A DNA stretch of 64,000 bases from Actinomycetaceae bacterium. GTDB taxonomy: Bacteria; Actinomycetota; Actinomycetes; Actinomycetales; Actinomycetaceae. Shown here piece by piece: positions 63,548-64,000 of this stretch; position 1 is the stretch's first letter, and every line of letters starts with the position of its first letter. The position numbers were made by a program, and so were the translations under genes. The DNA is taken from positions 62,001-126,000 of the forward strand of contig JAQYDG010000001.1 of assembly GCA_028724265.1 (NCBI GenBank), given 5' to 3'. The notes beneath the pieces are model-generated. The model was not told the DNA's origin and made no database searches. It worked only from the letters and a program-made list of their open reading frames with translations.

Positions 63548-64000
63548 ATGAAGCATCGTGTGATTGCAGGTATGGGTGCGCTCGTGTTGAGCGTTGCGGC
63601 ACTCGCAGGCTGTGCGGGGACGGGTTCGGCAAGCTCGTCAGGCAGCTCAAGCGACCCTAATGCGAAGGTTCAGCTCGACTTTTGGACGAACCATCCGGGA
63701 AATTCGACGGCAACGGAAAAACAGTTGATCGCGCAGTTCGAAAAGGAGAATCCCAACGTCACTGTGAAGCTCACTGATGGCGGCGCAGACTATCCGGCTG
63801 TTGCGCAGAAGTTTAATGCAGCTCTTGCTGGTGGTCAGATCCCCGACGTTGTGGTGGTTGCGGACGTGACGTGGTTCAACTTTGCGTTGAACGGACAGCT
63901 GCTAGCACTGGATCAGCCGCTCAAAGACGCAGGAGTTGATGTTGGCAACTATGTGAGTGCTTTCTATGACGACTACAAGATGGGCGAGAGCCACTATGCA
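63548..64000 (+). CDS. ABC transporter sugar/glycerol-3-phosphate-binding lipoprotein, N-terminal part
   Basis: The first 151 residues of a CUT1-family solute-binding protein, cut by the window edge. The signal peptide ends in AALAGC, so Cys22 is the lipidation site, followed by a Ser/Gly linker. The mature start VQLDFWTNHPGNSTATEKQL, then FEKENPNVTVKL, and the ALAGGQIPDVVVV block are typical of the UgpB/maltose-binding-like group. The ATG follows GAAAGGAAAAA. It belongs to the same importer as the two upstream permeases. Confidence 0.9.
   Translation, partial: MKHRVIAGMGALVLSVAALAGCAGTGSASSSGSSSDPNAKVQLDFWTNHPGNSTATEKQLIAQFEKENPNVTVKLTDGGADYPAVAQKFNAALAGGQIPDVVVVADVTWFNFALNGQLLALDQPLKDAGVDVGNYVSAFYDDYKMGESHYA

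Overview
The window looks like chromosomal DNA of a medium-GC actinobacterium, most likely a member of the Actinomycetaceae (Arcanobacterium/Trueperella-like). This rests on three things: gene content, a cell-wall hydrolase of the DUF348-G5-transglycosylase type, and a gene order that follows the pmt-rsmI-metG-tatD-rpfB-ksgA-ispE, prs-glmU-mfd, eno-ftsB-DUF501-ppx and greA-uppS-xseBA-ispH-ychF backbone I remember from Mycobacterium tuberculosis (about Rv1002-Rv1026 and Rv1080-Rv1112). The genus is a guess. There is no prophage, insertion sequence, CRISPR array or rRNA operon in the window.

Layout. 1-0.9 kb: 3' end of formate-tetrahydrofolate ligase, then a solitary RelE/HigB-like toxin candidate. 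1.9-7.3 kb: an oligopeptide ABC importer (oppA, oppB, oppC and a fused oppDF ATPase). 7.9-9.0 kb: a zinc alcohol dehydrogenase behind a long leader with two palindromes. 9.2-23.2 kb: the conserved block pmt / rsmI / isochorismatase / metG / tatD / G5-transglycosylase / ksgA / membrane protein / ispE / Uup-like ABC-F. 23.3-26.4 kb: a TetR-regulated ABC-2 exporter on the minus strand. 26.5-34.3 kb: tRNA-Gln, a short glmU, prs, L25, pth, mfd. 34.4-44.2 kb: orphan DNA methyltransferase, C69 dipeptidase, eno, ftsB/divIC-like, DUF501, ppx/gppA, a NhaD/CitM-type antiporter, an odd short tRNA-Leu(UAA), and a Bax1/YbhL membrane protein with a structured leader. 44.5-54.6 kb: msrA, greA, hemolysin III family, uppS, a PfkB kinase with xseB/xseA, ispH, rmuC, ychF. 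54.9-61.4 kb: a complete fructose PTS (ptsI-ptsH divergent from deoR-fruK-fruA). 61.5 kb to the end: an UgpA/UgpE/UgpB-like ABC sugar or glycerol-3-phosphate importer, cut by the window edge.

How it works together. Peptides enter through Opp and can be cut by the C69 dipeptidase. Fructose enters by FruA using PtsI/HPr phosphate, becomes fructose-1,6-bisphosphate through FruK and leaves glycolysis at enolase. GlmU, UppS and the G5-transglycosylase serve cell-wall building. IspE and IspH are two steps of the MEP isoprenoid pathway whose products UppS uses.

The most unusual signals are: (1) many genes carry short tandem or near-tandem duplications that start at, or copy, their own stop codon and 3' flank; (2) an approximately 200-nt leader of the Bax1/YbhL gene with mutually exclusive pairings; (3) a class-I-shaped tRNA with a UAA anticodon; (4) a GlmU lacking the acetyltransferase half; (5) low-complexity tails or loops added to several housekeeping enzymes. 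All positions come from reading the sequence; no database search was run.
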